A DNA stretch of 64,000 nucleotides, taken from positions 39,177 to 103,176 of the forward strand of contig JBOFRL010000037.1 of assembly GCA_051650965.1 (NCBI GenBank), written 5' to 3'. Of the stretch, positions 53,806 through 62,671 are shown in pieces. Position numbers and translations under genes: made by a program. The notes beneath the pieces are model-generated. The model was not told the DNA's origin. It saw only the letters and a program-made list of their open reading frames with translations, and did not search any database. The stretch is from Enterovibrio sp051650965. Lineage in GTDB: Bacteria; Pseudomonadota; Gammaproteobacteria; Enterobacterales; Vibrionaceae. Within the stretch, counting starts at the first letter, position 1; every line of letters begins with the position of its first letter.

Positions 53806-56526
53806 ATGTCTGAAGTAACAGTTAAAGCGCTTGCGGATGAGATTGGTACGCCAGTTGAGCGTTTGCTGCAGCAATTAGGTGATGCTGGAATTAAAAAAGT
53901 AGCCACTGATCACGTTAGCCAGGAAGAAAAACAGACCCTGTTAACTCACCTCAAGCGCGAGCACGGTGACGACGGGAGTTCTCCCGTAAAGTTGACCTTA
54001 CAGCGAAAAAAACGTAGCACGTTGAGCGTATCGGGGAATGATGGCAAAAGCAAAAATGTGCAAGTTGAAGTGCGTAAAAAGCGCACTTATGTTAAACGCA
54101 GCGATCTTGAAGAACAGCGTTTAGCACAAGAAGCTGCTGAGCAAGCATTAGCGCAGCAGCGTGAAGCCGAAGAGTTGGCGCGTCGTCAAGCTGAAGAAAA
54201 AGCCCAGCGCGATGCACAGGCCAAAGCAAAGCGTGAGGAAGAAGCCAGATTAAAGCAAGAGGCACAGCAAAGTGCTAAGCGTGCGGGATCAGAGAGTGCA
54301 CCTCTTGCCGCACCGCAAAATCAAGGGCCAAAAGAGTCTGCGCAGGAGGTTGCGACTCATAAGGTAGCTGATGTGCAAGCAAAAAAACAAGCTGATGAAC
54401 TAAAGCGCCGCCAGGAAGAGGAAGCCAAGCGTAAAGCTGAAGAAGAAAGTCAGCGCCAGTTAGAAGAGGCACGCAAGATGGCAGAATTAAACGAAGAGAG
54501 ATGGAGTCAACAGCAACCGGCTTTAGAAGAGTTGGAAGTGGTTGATCATCATACCGTTACTTCACTTTATGCACGCGAAGCAGAAGATGAAGCGGATCGT
54601 CGCCAAGAGTCTGCGACACGTCGACGTCGCAAGAAAAAATCCACGCAAGAGCGTGAAGAGGAACTCTCTTCTGCGCGTCAGCGCGGTGGTAAAGGTGGCA
54701 AGCTAAAAAGCCGCACCAGTAAATCTATTTCCTCAATGACCCATGCTTTCCAAAAACCGGCACAAAAAATTAACCGTGACGTGGAAATTGGCGAAACTAT
54801 CACCGTAGCAGAGCTTGCTAACAAAATGGCCGTTAAAGGTTCAGAAGTTATCAAAGCGATGATCAAAATGGGTGCGATGGCGACCATCAACCAAGTTTTG
54901 GATCAAGAAGCTGCGCAGCTTATCGCCGAAGAAATGGGCCACAAAGTGGTATTGCGTCGTGAAAACGAGCTTGAGCACGCGGTGCTACTTGACCGTGACG
55001 ACAGCAAACGCCGTGAGCCAAGAGCGCCAGTTGTGACCATCATGGGCCACGTTGACCACGGTAAAACATCGCTACTCGATTACATTCGTAAAGCGCATGT
55101 GGCATCGGGCGAAGCCGGCGGGATCACGCAGCATATCGGTGCGTACCACGTAGAAACGCCAAACGGCATGATCACCTTCTTAGATACACCAGGACACGCC
55201 GCGTTTACGTCAATGCGTGCTCGTGGTGCCAAGGCGACTGACATTGTTGTGCTGGTTGTTGCGGCCGACGACGGCGTGATGCCACAAACAATCGAAGCTA
55301 TCCAGCACGCCAAAGCGGCCGGTGTTCCTTTGATTGTTGCGGTTAACAAAATTGACAAAGACTCTTGCGATCTTGACCGCGTGCGTAACGAGCTTTCGCA
55401 GCACGGCGTGATCTCAGAAGAGTGGGGCGGCGAGCACATGTTTGTGCACGTGTCAGCCAAAAAAGGGACCAACATCGACGGTCTGCTTGAGTCAATTTTG
55501 CTACAAGCTGAAGTTTTAGAGCTAAAAGCAGTGCGTGAAGGCATGGCAAGCGGTGTCGTTATCGAATCTCGCCTTGATAAAGGGCGCGGCTCAGTAGCAA
55601 CTGTGCTTGTGCAATCTGGAACGTTGAAGCGTGGCGACATTGTTCTGTGCGGCCTTGAATACGGGCGTGTGCGTGCGATGCGCGACGAAAACGGTAAAGA
55701 TATCGAGTCTGCCGGTCCTTCTATCCCTGTTGAAATTTTGGGCCTCTCAGGTGTGCCGCAAGCAGGTGATGAAGCGACTGTGGTGCGTGATGAGCGTAAA
55801 GCGCGTGAAGTGGCGTTGTATCGTCAAGGCAAATTCCGCGATGTTAAGCTGGCGCGTCAACAAAAAGCCAAGCTTGAAAACATGTTCTCCAACATCACTG
55901 ACGGCGAAGTTTCTGAGCTTAACATCGTGCTTAAAGCCGATGTACAAGGCTCTGTTGAAGCCATCGCTGACTCGTTGATGAAGCTTTCTACTGACGAAGT
56001 GAAAGTGAAAATCATCGGCTCGGGTGTAGGCGCTATCACTGAAACTGACGCGGTGCTGGCTGCAGCTTCTAATGCGATTTTGGTTGGCTTTAACGTGCGC
56101 GCGGATGCGTCTGCACGTAAGACCATCGACGCTGAAAGCCTTGATTTACGTTATTACTCAGTGATTTATGCGCTGCTTGATGAAGTAAAACAAGCGATGA
56201 GCGGCATGCTTTCGCCTGAGTTTAAACAAGAGATCATCGGCCTTGCTGAAGTGCGCGAAGTGTTTAAGTCACCAAAAATTGGCGCTATCGCCGGCTGTAT
56301 GGTTACCGATGGCACCATCAAACGTAGCGCGCCAATTCGCGTACTGCGTGATAACGTGGTGATCTTTGAAGGCGAGCTTGAGTCTTTACGCCGCTTTAAA
56401 GATGACGTGAACGAAGTTGGCAAAGGTTACGAATGTGGTATCGGCGTGAAAAACTACAACGACGTGCGCCCAGGCGATCAGATCGAAGTGTTTGAAGTGG
56501 TTGAAGTTAAGCGTACGATTGCTTAA
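53806..56526 (+). CDS. infB: Translation initiation factor IF-2
   Basis: 906 residues. GTPase that brings fMet-tRNA to the 30S subunit. N-terminal IF2_N (VTVKALADEIGTPVERLLQ), a long charged coiled-coil linker (about 95-300), then the G domain with GHVDHGKTS, DTPGHAAF and NKID. C-terminal domains are complete. In-frame internal starts for shorter isoforms as in E. coli cannot be judged. AAGGAGA before the ATG. Confidence 0.97.
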   Translation: MSEVTVKALADEIGTPVERLLQQLGDAGIKKVATDHVSQEEKQTLLTHLKREHGDDGSSPVKLTLQRKKRSTLSVSGNDGKSKNVQVEVRKKRTYVKRSDLEEQRLAQEAAEQALAQQREAEELARRQAEEKAQRDAQAKAKREEEARLKQEAQQSAKRAGSESAPLAAPQNQGPKESAQEVATHKVADVQAKKQADELKRRQEEEAKRKAEEESQRQLEEARKMAELNEERWSQQQPALEELEVVDHHTVTSLYAREAEDEADRRQESATRRRRKKKSTQEREEELSSARQRGGKGGKLKSRTSKSISSMTHAFQKPAQKINRDVEIGETITVAELANKMAVKGSEVIKAMIKMGAMATINQVLDQEAAQLIAEEMGHKVVLRRENELEHAVLLDRDDSKRREPRAPVVTIMGHVDHGKTSLLDYIRKAHVASGEAGGITQHIGAYHVETPNGMITFLDTPGHAAFTSMRARGAKATDIVVLVVAADDGVMPQTIEAIQHAKAAGVPLIVAVNKIDKDSCDLDRVRNELSQHGVISEEWGGEHMFVHVSAKKGTNIDGLLESILLQAEVLELKAVREGMASGVVIESRLDKGRGSVATVLVQSGTLKRGDIVLCGLEYGRVRAMRDENGKDIESAGPSIPVEILGLSGVPQAGDEATVVRDERKAREVALYRQGKFRDVKLARQQKAKLENMFSNITDGEVSELNIVLKADVQGSVEAIADSLMKLSTDEVKVKIIGSGVGAITETDAVLAAASNAILVGFNVRADASARKTIDAESLDLRYYSVIYALLDEVKQAMSGMLSPEFKQEIIGLAEVREVFKSPKIGAIAGCMVTDGTIKRSAPIRVLRDNVVIFEGELESLRRFKDDVNEVGKGYECGIGVKNYNDVRPGDQIEVFEVVEVKRTIA

Positions 56527-56626
56527 AAGTGCGCCGCATCGCCATGAAGTTTCTTAACATGATAATGAAGAGCGGTTGGTAGCGCATGACGCGCTGGCCG
56601 CTATTAATTGTCAAGGATGAAGATAA

Positions 56627-56655
56627 AAAGGGAAGCGGCGACGTTTCCTTTTTTT
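56627..56655 (+). terminator. Hairpin with T-run in the infB-rbfA gap
   Basis: Stem AAAGG(G)AAGCG/CGTTTCCTTT with one bulged G and a GCGA tetraloop, then a T-run. It looks like an attenuating terminator inside the operon, 17 bases before the rbfA start. Confidence 0.55.
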
Positions 56656-56671
56656 ATTAAAGAAGGGTTGT

Positions 56672-57061
56672 ATGGCCAAAGAATTTAGCCGTGTGCAGCG
56701 GGTTGAGCAGCAGCTGCAAAAAGAGATCGCGTTGATTTTACAGCGTGAAATTAAAGATCCACGCATCGGTATGGTGACCGTTTCGAGTGTCGAGTCCTCG
56801 CGTGATCTGGCGTATGCCAAAGTGTATGTAACGTTTTTCACCCTCGGCTCGCAAACGCCAGAAGAGGGACTTGCGGCGCTGCGTGAAGCGGCGGGTTTTA
56901 TTCGCAGCTTGCTTGGCAAGGTGATCCGCCTGCGCGTCACGCCAGAGCTCACTTTTGTTTACGATCAGTCGCTGACCGAAGGGATGCGCATTTCAAACTT
57001 AGTGACGCAAGCGGTCAATAACGACAAAGTGAATCGCCCTGATGATGAGGAGCAAAACTAA
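56672..57061 (+). CDS. rbfA: Ribosome-binding factor A
   Basis: 129 residues. Single KH-like domain; 16S rRNA maturation and cold adaptation. RVQRVEQQLQKEIALILQ and DPRIGMVTVSSVESSRDL are typical. Its TAA shares one base with the truB ATG (TAATG). Confidence 0.95.
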   Translation: MAKEFSRVQRVEQQLQKEIALILQREIKDPRIGMVTVSSVESSRDLAYAKVYVTFFTLGSQTPEEGLAALREAAGFIRSLLGKVIRLRVTPELTFVYDQSLTEGMRISNLVTQAVNNDKVNRPDDEEQN

Positions 57062-58005
57062 TGTCTTCGCGTAACGCTCGCTCGCGCGGCCGGCCGGTGA
57101 ACGGCATTTTGCTGCTCGATAAGCCTTCCGGGATCACCTCTAACGGCGCGCTACAACAAGTTAAGCGGATTTTTTTCGCTCAAAAAGCGGGCCACACCGG
57201 CGCGCTGGATCCGCTGGCAAGCGGCATGTTGCCGATTTGCCTTGGCGAGGCGACCAAATTTTCCCAATTTTTGCTCGACTCTGACAAGCGCTACATTGTG
57301 ACGGCCAAACTTGGCCTGCGCACAAACACCTCGGATGCCGACGGCCAAGTGGTCGCGACGCGTGAGGTGAATGTAAACGCAGCGCAGCTTGAGCAGGCGA
57401 TCTTGGCGTTTGCTGGCGAAAGCATGCAGGTGCCGTCGATGTTTTCGGCGCTAAAATACGAAGGCAAGCCTTTGTATGAGTATGCGCGCGCAGGGATTGA
57501 GATCCCGCGTGAAGCGCGTCCTATCACGGTCTACTCCATTGAGCTATTGCGCTTTGAGGGTGACGAAGTTGATATGGAAATCCATTGCTCAAAAGGCACT
57601 TACATTCGCACGATTGTGGATGATTTGGGCGAAAAACTTGGCTGTGGCGCGCACGTCGCGATGCTGCGCCGGGTTGGCGTTGCGCAATATCCGGCCGCGC
57701 AGATGGTGACGCTTAACACGCTGCAGACATTGCTTGCGACGGCGCAAGAGCAAGGGATCGCGCCGCGTGAGCTGCTCGACCCGCTATTGCTGCCGATGGA
57801 TAGCGCGGTGCAAGCGCTGCCGAGCGTGAGTTTATCGCAGATCATGGGCGGCTACGCGCTGCAAGGGCAGGCGCTGCAAGTTGCTGGCGCGCCGGCGTCT
57901 GGCTGCGTGCGACTGCTGGTCGGCGACGAGCAAGAGTTTATCGGTGTGGGCGAAGTGAACGAAGACGGCCTTATCGCGCCGCGCCGTTTGATCACAACGG
58001 CATAA
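57061..58005 (+). CDS. truB: tRNA pseudouridine-55 synthase TruB
   Basis: 314 residues. Makes pseudouridine 55 in the T-loop. Catalytic Asp in HTGALDPLASGMLP; GILLLDKPSGITSN at the start and CSKGTYIRT are family blocks. Translationally coupled to rbfA. Confidence 0.96.
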   Translation: MSSRNARSRGRPVNGILLLDKPSGITSNGALQQVKRIFFAQKAGHTGALDPLASGMLPICLGEATKFSQFLLDSDKRYIVTAKLGLRTNTSDADGQVVATREVNVNAAQLEQAILAFAGESMQVPSMFSALKYEGKPLYEYARAGIEIPREARPITVYSIELLRFEGDEVDMEIHCSKGTYIRTIVDDLGEKLGCGAHVAMLRRVGVAQYPAAQMVTLNTLQTLLATAQEQGIAPRELLDPLLLPMDSAVQALPSVSLSQIMGGYALQGQALQVAGAPASGCVRLLVGDEQEFIGVGEVNEDGLIAPRRLITTA

Positions 58006-58027
58006 CCGCGCGCGGCAATCTTCGCGC

Positions 58028-58055
58028 TTGCGTTCTTAACGCGCAGCGGTATAAT
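58028..58055 (+). promoter_or_regulatory. Predicted rpsO promoter
   Basis: TTGCGT, 16 bases, TATAAT, in the truB-rpsO gap; leader of about 60 bases. Confidence 0.6.
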
Positions 58056-58122
58056 TCGCTGTCCCGTGCTGGCTGGATCAGAGATTGGCTGGCACATATT
58101 TATTATTATCAAAGGAAATCAG

Positions 58123-58392
58123 ATGTCTCTGAATGCACAAGCTAAAGCAGAAGTTGTAGCCAAATACGCGAAAAGCGCAACTGATACAGGTTCTCCAGAA
58201 GTACAAGTCGCACTGTTGACTGCGTCTATTAACCACCTGCAAGGTCACTTTTCACAGCACAAAGCGGATCACCACAGCCGCCGCGGTCTGCTACGCATGG
58301 TTTCTCGTCGTCGTAAACTGCTTGATTACCTTAAAGGTAAAGATGCAGATCGCTACTTAGCGCTGATCGAAAGCCTTGGTCTACGTCGCTAA
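58123..58392 (+). CDS. rpsO: 30S ribosomal protein S15
   Basis: 89 residues, standard length. Binds 16S rRNA in the central domain. HFSQHKADHHSRRGLLRMVSRRRKLLDYL is the RNA-binding part. AAAGGA before the ATG at 58123. E. coli S15 represses its own mRNA through a leader pseudoknot; whether the leader here can form one was not determined. Confidence 0.97.
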   Translation: MSLNAQAKAEVVAKYAKSATDTGSPEVQVALLTASINHLQGHFSQHKADHHSRRGLLRMVSRRRKLLDYLKGKDADRYLALIESLGLRR

Positions 58393-58414
58393 TTTTTGCG
58401 CCGAGATCCGCGAG

Positions 58415-58437
58415 AGGGAGCCGATAGGCTCCTTTTT
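58415..58437 (+). terminator. Terminator of rpsO
   Basis: Stem GGAGCC/GGCTCC with GATA loop, extended by A-T and G-U pairs, followed by T-rich sequence. Confidence 0.8.
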
Positions 58438-58495
58438 GCTTTTTAGCGCGAAATGACTGCAAGATCTGCGCGTAATACGCATAAATTGATAAAAC

Positions 58496-58525
58496 TTGGG
58501 CTAAAACATAGCTCACGTGTATAAT
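58496..58525 (+). promoter_or_regulatory. Predicted pnp promoter
   Basis: TTGGGC, 18 bases, TATAAT. The transcript would start near 58531, just before the long leader hairpin. Confidence 0.6.
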
Positions 58526-58534
58526 GTACAAGCT

Positions 58535-58631
58535 TTAAGGCTGACGTCAGCACGCAGACCGCTCGGTCGCGACTATTTCTAATACTTTTAATAGTGAAAG
58601 TATTGGTATTAGTCGCGATGGAAAGCCTTAA
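58535..58631 (+). promoter_or_regulatory. pnp leader hairpin (RNase III / PNPase autoregulation type)
   Basis: Outer stem TTAAGGCT (58535-58542)/AGCCTTAA (58624-58631) encloses a long hairpin, 58567-58618, of about 22 pairs broken by two T-T mismatches, with an 8-base loop. E. coli pnp has such a leader hairpin that RNase III cuts and PNPase then degrades, repressing its own translation. Position and shape here fit that role. Confidence 0.8.
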
Positions 58632-58662
58632 TTCATCTTAACATTTTGTAAAGGATTGGCTC

Positions 58663-60795
58663 ATGAAAGCGATTGTAAAAACATTTCCTTACGGTAATCA
58701 CACCGTTACATTAGAAACCGGCGTTATCGCGCGACAAGCAACTGCTGCTGTGATGGCAAGCATGGACGACACGTCTGTGTTTGTTAGCGTCGTTGGTAAA
58801 AAAGAAGCGGTTGAAGGGCAAGATTTTTTCCCGTTAACTGTTAACTATCAAGAGCGTACGTACGCGGCAGGGCGCATTCCAGGCGGCTTTTTTAAGCGCG
58901 AAGGCCGTCCTTCAGAAGGTGAAACGTTGACTGCGCGTCTGATTGACCGCCCAATTCGTCCACTGTTCCCAGAAGGCTTTAACAACGAAGTTCAAATCAT
59001 CATCACTGTTGTTTCTGTGAATCCTGATGTTTCACCGGACATCGTTGCGATGATCGGCACCTCTGCGGCGCTGGCTATTTCTGGTATTCCATTTAACGGC
59101 CCAATTGGCGCGGCGCGCGTTGGCTTTATCGACGAGCAGCTGGTGTTAAACCCAAGCGTCAAAGAGCTGGCGCAAAGCAGCCTTGACTTGGTTGTTGCTG
59201 GTACCAGCAGCGCGGTATTGATGGTTGAATCAGAAGCAGATCGCCTGTCTGAAGAGCAAATGTTGCAAGCTGTGGTGTACGGCCACGAGCAACAGCAAGC
59301 GGTAATTGCCGCTATCAACGAGTTTGCAAAAGAAGTCAATACGCCAGCATGGGAGTGGCAAGCGCCGCAGCCTAATGTTGCGCTAAAAACGCTGATCGCT
59401 CAGCATGCAAAATCTGCTATTACAGCGGCTTATCAGATCACTGAAAAAATGGCGCGTTACGACGAGATCGCCAAGATCACGGCTGACACCGTTGCTGCGC
59501 TGCAAGCGCAAGACAGCGAGCTAGACGCTAAAGAGATCCAAACGCTGGTGCACGAGCTGGAAAAAGATGTGGTACGTAGCCGCATTCTTGCCGGTGAGCT
59601 GCGCATTGACGGCCGTGAAAAAGATATGGTGCGAGCGCTTGACGTGCGCACTGGCGTGTTGCCGCGTCCGCACGGCTCAGCGCTGTTTACGCGTGGCGAA
59701 ACGCAGGCGCTGGTTACAGCGACGCTTGGCACGCAGCGCGATGCGCAAATTATTGATGAAATAACCGGTGAGCGCACTGATCACCTGCTATTCCACTACA
59801 ACTTTCCTCCATACTGTGTGGGTGAAACGGGCTTCGTTGGCTCGCCAAAACGTCGCGAAATTGGCCACGGCCGTTTAGCGAAGCGCGGCATTCAAGCTGT
59901 GATGCCAACTCAAGCGGAATTCCCTTACACTGTGCGTCTTGTTTCTGAGATCACTGAGTCAAATGGTTCATCATCAATGGCTTCTGTGTGCGGCTCTTCA
60001 TTAGCGCTGATGGACGCGGGTGTGCCAATTAAGAAATCGGTTGCCGGTATCGCGATGGGCTTGGTCAAAGAAGGCGATCAATTCGTTGTTCTATCTGACA
60101 TTTTGGGTGACGAAGACCACCTTGGCGATATGGACTTCAAAGTGGCCGGTACCAATGACGGGATCACCGCTTTGCAAATGGACATCAAAATTGAAGGGAT
60201 CACTAAAGAGATCATGCAGCTTGCCCTTCATCAAGCCAAAGGCGCACGTTTGCACATTTTGACCGTTATGGATCAAGCAATTAGCTGTGCACGTGATGAC
60301 ATTTCTGAGTTTGCTCCACGCATCCATACCATCAAAATTAATCCTGAAAAAATCAAGGATGTCATTGGTAAAGGCGGCGCAACGATTCGTGCGTTGACCG
60401 AAGAGACGCAAACTACTATCGAAATCGAAGACGACGGCACGATCAAAATCGCAGCAACTGACGGCGAGAAAGCGCAGCTGGCTATCGCGCGCATTCAAGC
60501 GCTGACGGCTGAAGTTGAAGTTGGGCAAATTTACCAAGGTAAAGTGACGCGCATCGTTGATTTTGGCTGCTTTGTGCAGATTTTGGGCACCAAAGAAGGG
60601 CTAGTGCACATTTCACAATTAACCGACAAACGCGTTGAAAAAGTCGCAGACTATGTAACAAGCGGCCAAGAAGTGAATGTCAAAGTGCTAGAGATTGACC
60701 GACAAGGTCGGATCCGCTTAAGCATGAAAGAGGCAAACGAGCCACAATCTGCTACAGTGGTATCAGAGCCATCGACAGTCAGTGAAATAGAGTGA
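58663..60795 (+). CDS. pnp: Polyribonucleotide nucleotidyltransferase (PNPase)
   Basis: 710 residues. 3'-5' phosphorolytic exoribonuclease, degradosome component. Two RNase PH domains (first about 1-140, second from about 315 with RTEGRExD-like IDGREKDMVRALDVR), a KH domain (IKDVIGKGGATIRALTEET) and a C-terminal S1 domain (GQIYQGKVTRIVDFGCFVQ). AAAGGA before the ATG. Leader hairpin upstream. Confidence 0.97.
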   Translation: MKAIVKTFPYGNHTVTLETGVIARQATAAVMASMDDTSVFVSVVGKKEAVEGQDFFPLTVNYQERTYAAGRIPGGFFKREGRPSEGETLTARLIDRPIRPLFPEGFNNEVQIIITVVSVNPDVSPDIVAMIGTSAALAISGIPFNGPIGAARVGFIDEQLVLNPSVKELAQSSLDLVVAGTSSAVLMVESEADRLSEEQMLQAVVYGHEQQQAVIAAINEFAKEVNTPAWEWQAPQPNVALKTLIAQHAKSAITAAYQITEKMARYDEIAKITADTVAALQAQDSELDAKEIQTLVHELEKDVVRSRILAGELRIDGREKDMVRALDVRTGVLPRPHGSALFTRGETQALVTATLGTQRDAQIIDEITGERTDHLLFHYNFPPYCVGETGFVGSPKRREIGHGRLAKRGIQAVMPTQAEFPYTVRLVSEITESNGSSSMASVCGSSLALMDAGVPIKKSVAGIAMGLVKEGDQFVVLSDILGDEDHLGDMDFKVAGTNDGITALQMDIKIEGITKEIMQLALHQAKGARLHILTVMDQAISCARDDISEFAPRIHTIKINPEKIKDVIGKGGATIRALTEETQTTIEIEDDGTIKIAATDGEKAQLAIARIQALTAEVEVGQIYQGKVTRIVDFGCFVQILGTKEGLVHISQLTDKRVEKVADYVTSGQEVNVKVLEIDRQGRIRLSMKEANEPQSATVVSEPSTVSEIE

Positions 60796-60850
60796 TAATT
60801 TATGTGACTCATTTACTTGACAGCAAATGCCAAGTAATTTGGTAACATTG

Positions 60851-60873
60851 AAGGGGCATTGTGCCCCTTTTTA
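60851..60873 (+). terminator. Terminator of pnp
   Basis: 8-bp perfect stem AAGGGGCA/TGCCCCTT with TTG loop and T-run, 26 bases before nlpI. Confidence 0.88.
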
Positions 60874-60898
60874 TTTATAAGGACTAAGGACGCAGGTT

Positions 60899-61801
60899 AT
60901 GAGGAGATGGCAGTTTGCGCCGCTGGTAGGGATTTGTTTATTATCAGCTTGCTCTTCAGTGAAAGGGCCAACGTCAACACCGCTGTTACCGGTTGCAGTA
61001 CCGCTACAAGCCACGGAAATCCAAGAGTTGGCTTTGATGCGTATTGATCAGCTGCTACAGCGCAGGGTGCTGACGGACGAAGAGCGCGCCAAATTGTATT
61101 ATGATCGCGGGCTCATCAATGACAGTTTAGGGCTGCGCACCACCGCAAGAGTCGATTTTGAACGCTCTTTGACATTCGATCCTCTGCAAGCCGATCTGTT
61201 TAATGTTCTCGGCATCTACTTAACGCAGGCAGGGTTGTATGATGAAGCGTACGAGGCGTTTGATTCCGCGCTCGAGCTTGACACCGCTCATCCCTATGCG
61301 CAGCGTTACCGTGGCATTGCGCTGTATTACGGCAAGCGTTATGGCTTAGCTGAGCGTGAATTACTTGAGCATTATCAAAAAGATCCCAACGACCCCTTTC
61401 GCAGTATCTGGCTCTATCTGGTGCAACTTGAGCATCTTGGCCCAGAAAAAGCGCATCAAAATTTGACTGAGCGTTACAAAAAAGCGCAGCGTCATGATCC
61501 GGCTTGGCAAATCGCCAGTCTCTATCTTGATCAGATCAGCGAACAAGATTTTATGCAGCAGATCCAGCTGAGCAGCTCGAGCAATCAAGAGCTTGCGCAA
61601 AAACTGTGTGAAGCTTACTTTTACCTTGGCAAACGGTATCAAAAGCGTGGCATGACCAATTTAGCAGTTGTAATGTATAAATTGGCCATGGCAAATAATG
61701 TTTATGATTTCATGGAGCATCGCTATTCTCTGCTGGAGCTGACTTTGATTGCGCAAGAGCAAACAGAGACGGCGATAGCGAATAAGAGTGAGGCGATGTA
61801 A
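60899..61801 (+). CDS. nlpI: Lipoprotein NlpI, TPR adaptor
   Basis: 300 residues. Outer-membrane lipoprotein that brings peptidoglycan hydrolases and the protease Prc together. Lipobox LLSAC with Cys18; TPR repeats from about residue 60 (YYDRGLINDSLGLRTTARVDFERSL, ADLFNVLGIYLTQAG). Position after pnp is conserved. deaD, which usually follows, is absent. Its stop is one base from the end of convergent ubiV. Confidence 0.95.
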   Translation: MRRWQFAPLVGICLLSACSSVKGPTSTPLLPVAVPLQATEIQELALMRIDQLLQRRVLTDEERAKLYYDRGLINDSLGLRTTARVDFERSLTFDPLQADLFNVLGIYLTQAGLYDEAYEAFDSALELDTAHPYAQRYRGIALYYGKRYGLAERELLEHYQKDPNDPFRSIWLYLVQLEHLGPEKAHQNLTERYKKAQRHDPAWQIASLYLDQISEQDFMQQIQLSSSSNQELAQKLCEAYFYLGKRYQKRGMTNLAVVMYKLAMANNVYDFMEHRYSLLELTLIAQEQTETAIANKSEAM

Positions 61802-61802
61802 C

Positions 61803-62663
61803 TTAGATCAGCGAAATTCCCTCGATATTGTGCCAATACCCATTACAGCGGTGTGAGCTTGCTGACTGCTGTAAACCATTCTTAAAGTGTGTGATCACGT
61901 CAAGACATGCTTGGCTGTGAGCGCTGATCCGCACTACATCGACGAGTCCTTGCATGGAGTCAAGGCTTGCGCGCAAATCGTAACAGTACCCCGATTGTGT
62001 CTGGATGCCGTTGAGGGTAAAAACGGTTTGCTGCTCTTGGCTTTTCACCGAAATGCCTTGCGGATGGGCAATGCAGCAGGTTTGGCAGTCATCTTTAGGC
62101 AAATTATGCGCCCTTGCGCTAAAGCAGCGTGCTGAGTACGCCAGCGGCAGATAGCCGTAGCCAAATACTTCCACGCTAAATTGCTTGCGGATCCCAAGCT
62201 GCTCGGCTTCATCAAGTAGATTGGCCAGCCAGCTGCGCGAAAGCTCCACAGGCATGCACCAGCGCATCATCCCTTGCTTGACTAGCAGCTTTAGCGCGTG
62301 TGCGTTGTATAAATTGAGCGCAGGCCCCGCCACAAAGGGGAGTTTTTTCTCGTGTGCCAGCTGCACCGCCGCCATGTCATTGGCTTCGATACAAAATTCG
62401 CCATTATCGATGTAACGCTTAAGCTCATTGACTTCGCTTGGCGCTTCAAGCAGCGCCATGGTTGACAATACCACCTGCTTATTTTTTGCCGCAAGCTCGC
62501 GCCCGACTTCAAGATAATCGGCAAATTTGAATGCGCGCCGTTTGCTGCAGACCGTTTCGCCAAGGTAAATGATGTCGGCATCGCTGTTGCTGGCGGCTTG
62601 ATAAAACTGCTCAATATCGGCTTTGGGCCAAAAATAGAGCAGTGGACCGAGTGAATAGTGCAT
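61803..62663 (-). CDS. ubiV: Oxygen-independent ubiquinone hydroxylase subunit UbiV (YhbV)
   Basis: 286 residues, U32 peptidase-like fold. With UbiU it forms a [4Fe-4S] complex needed for ubiquinone synthesis without oxygen. The cluster cysteines Cys39, Cys180, Cys193 and Cys197 fall at the same numbers as in E. coli UbiV. ATG 62663 with AGGAGA upstream, 8 bases after the ubiU stop; a longer frame into ubiU is discounted. Confidence 0.94.
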   Translation of the reverse strand: MHYSLGPLLYFWPKADIEQFYQAASNSDADIIYLGETVCSKRRAFKFADYLEVGRELAAKNKQVVLSTMALLEAPSEVNELKRYIDNGEFCIEANDMAAVQLAHEKKLPFVAGPALNLYNAHALKLLVKQGMMRWCMPVELSRSWLANLLDEAEQLGIRKQFSVEVFGYGYLPLAYSARCFSARAHNLPKDDCQTCCIAHPQGISVKSQEQQTVFTLNGIQTQSGYCYDLRASLDSMQGLVDVVRISAHSQACLDVITHFKNGLQQSASSHRCNGYWHNIEGISLI

Positions 62664-62671
62664 GGTTTCTC

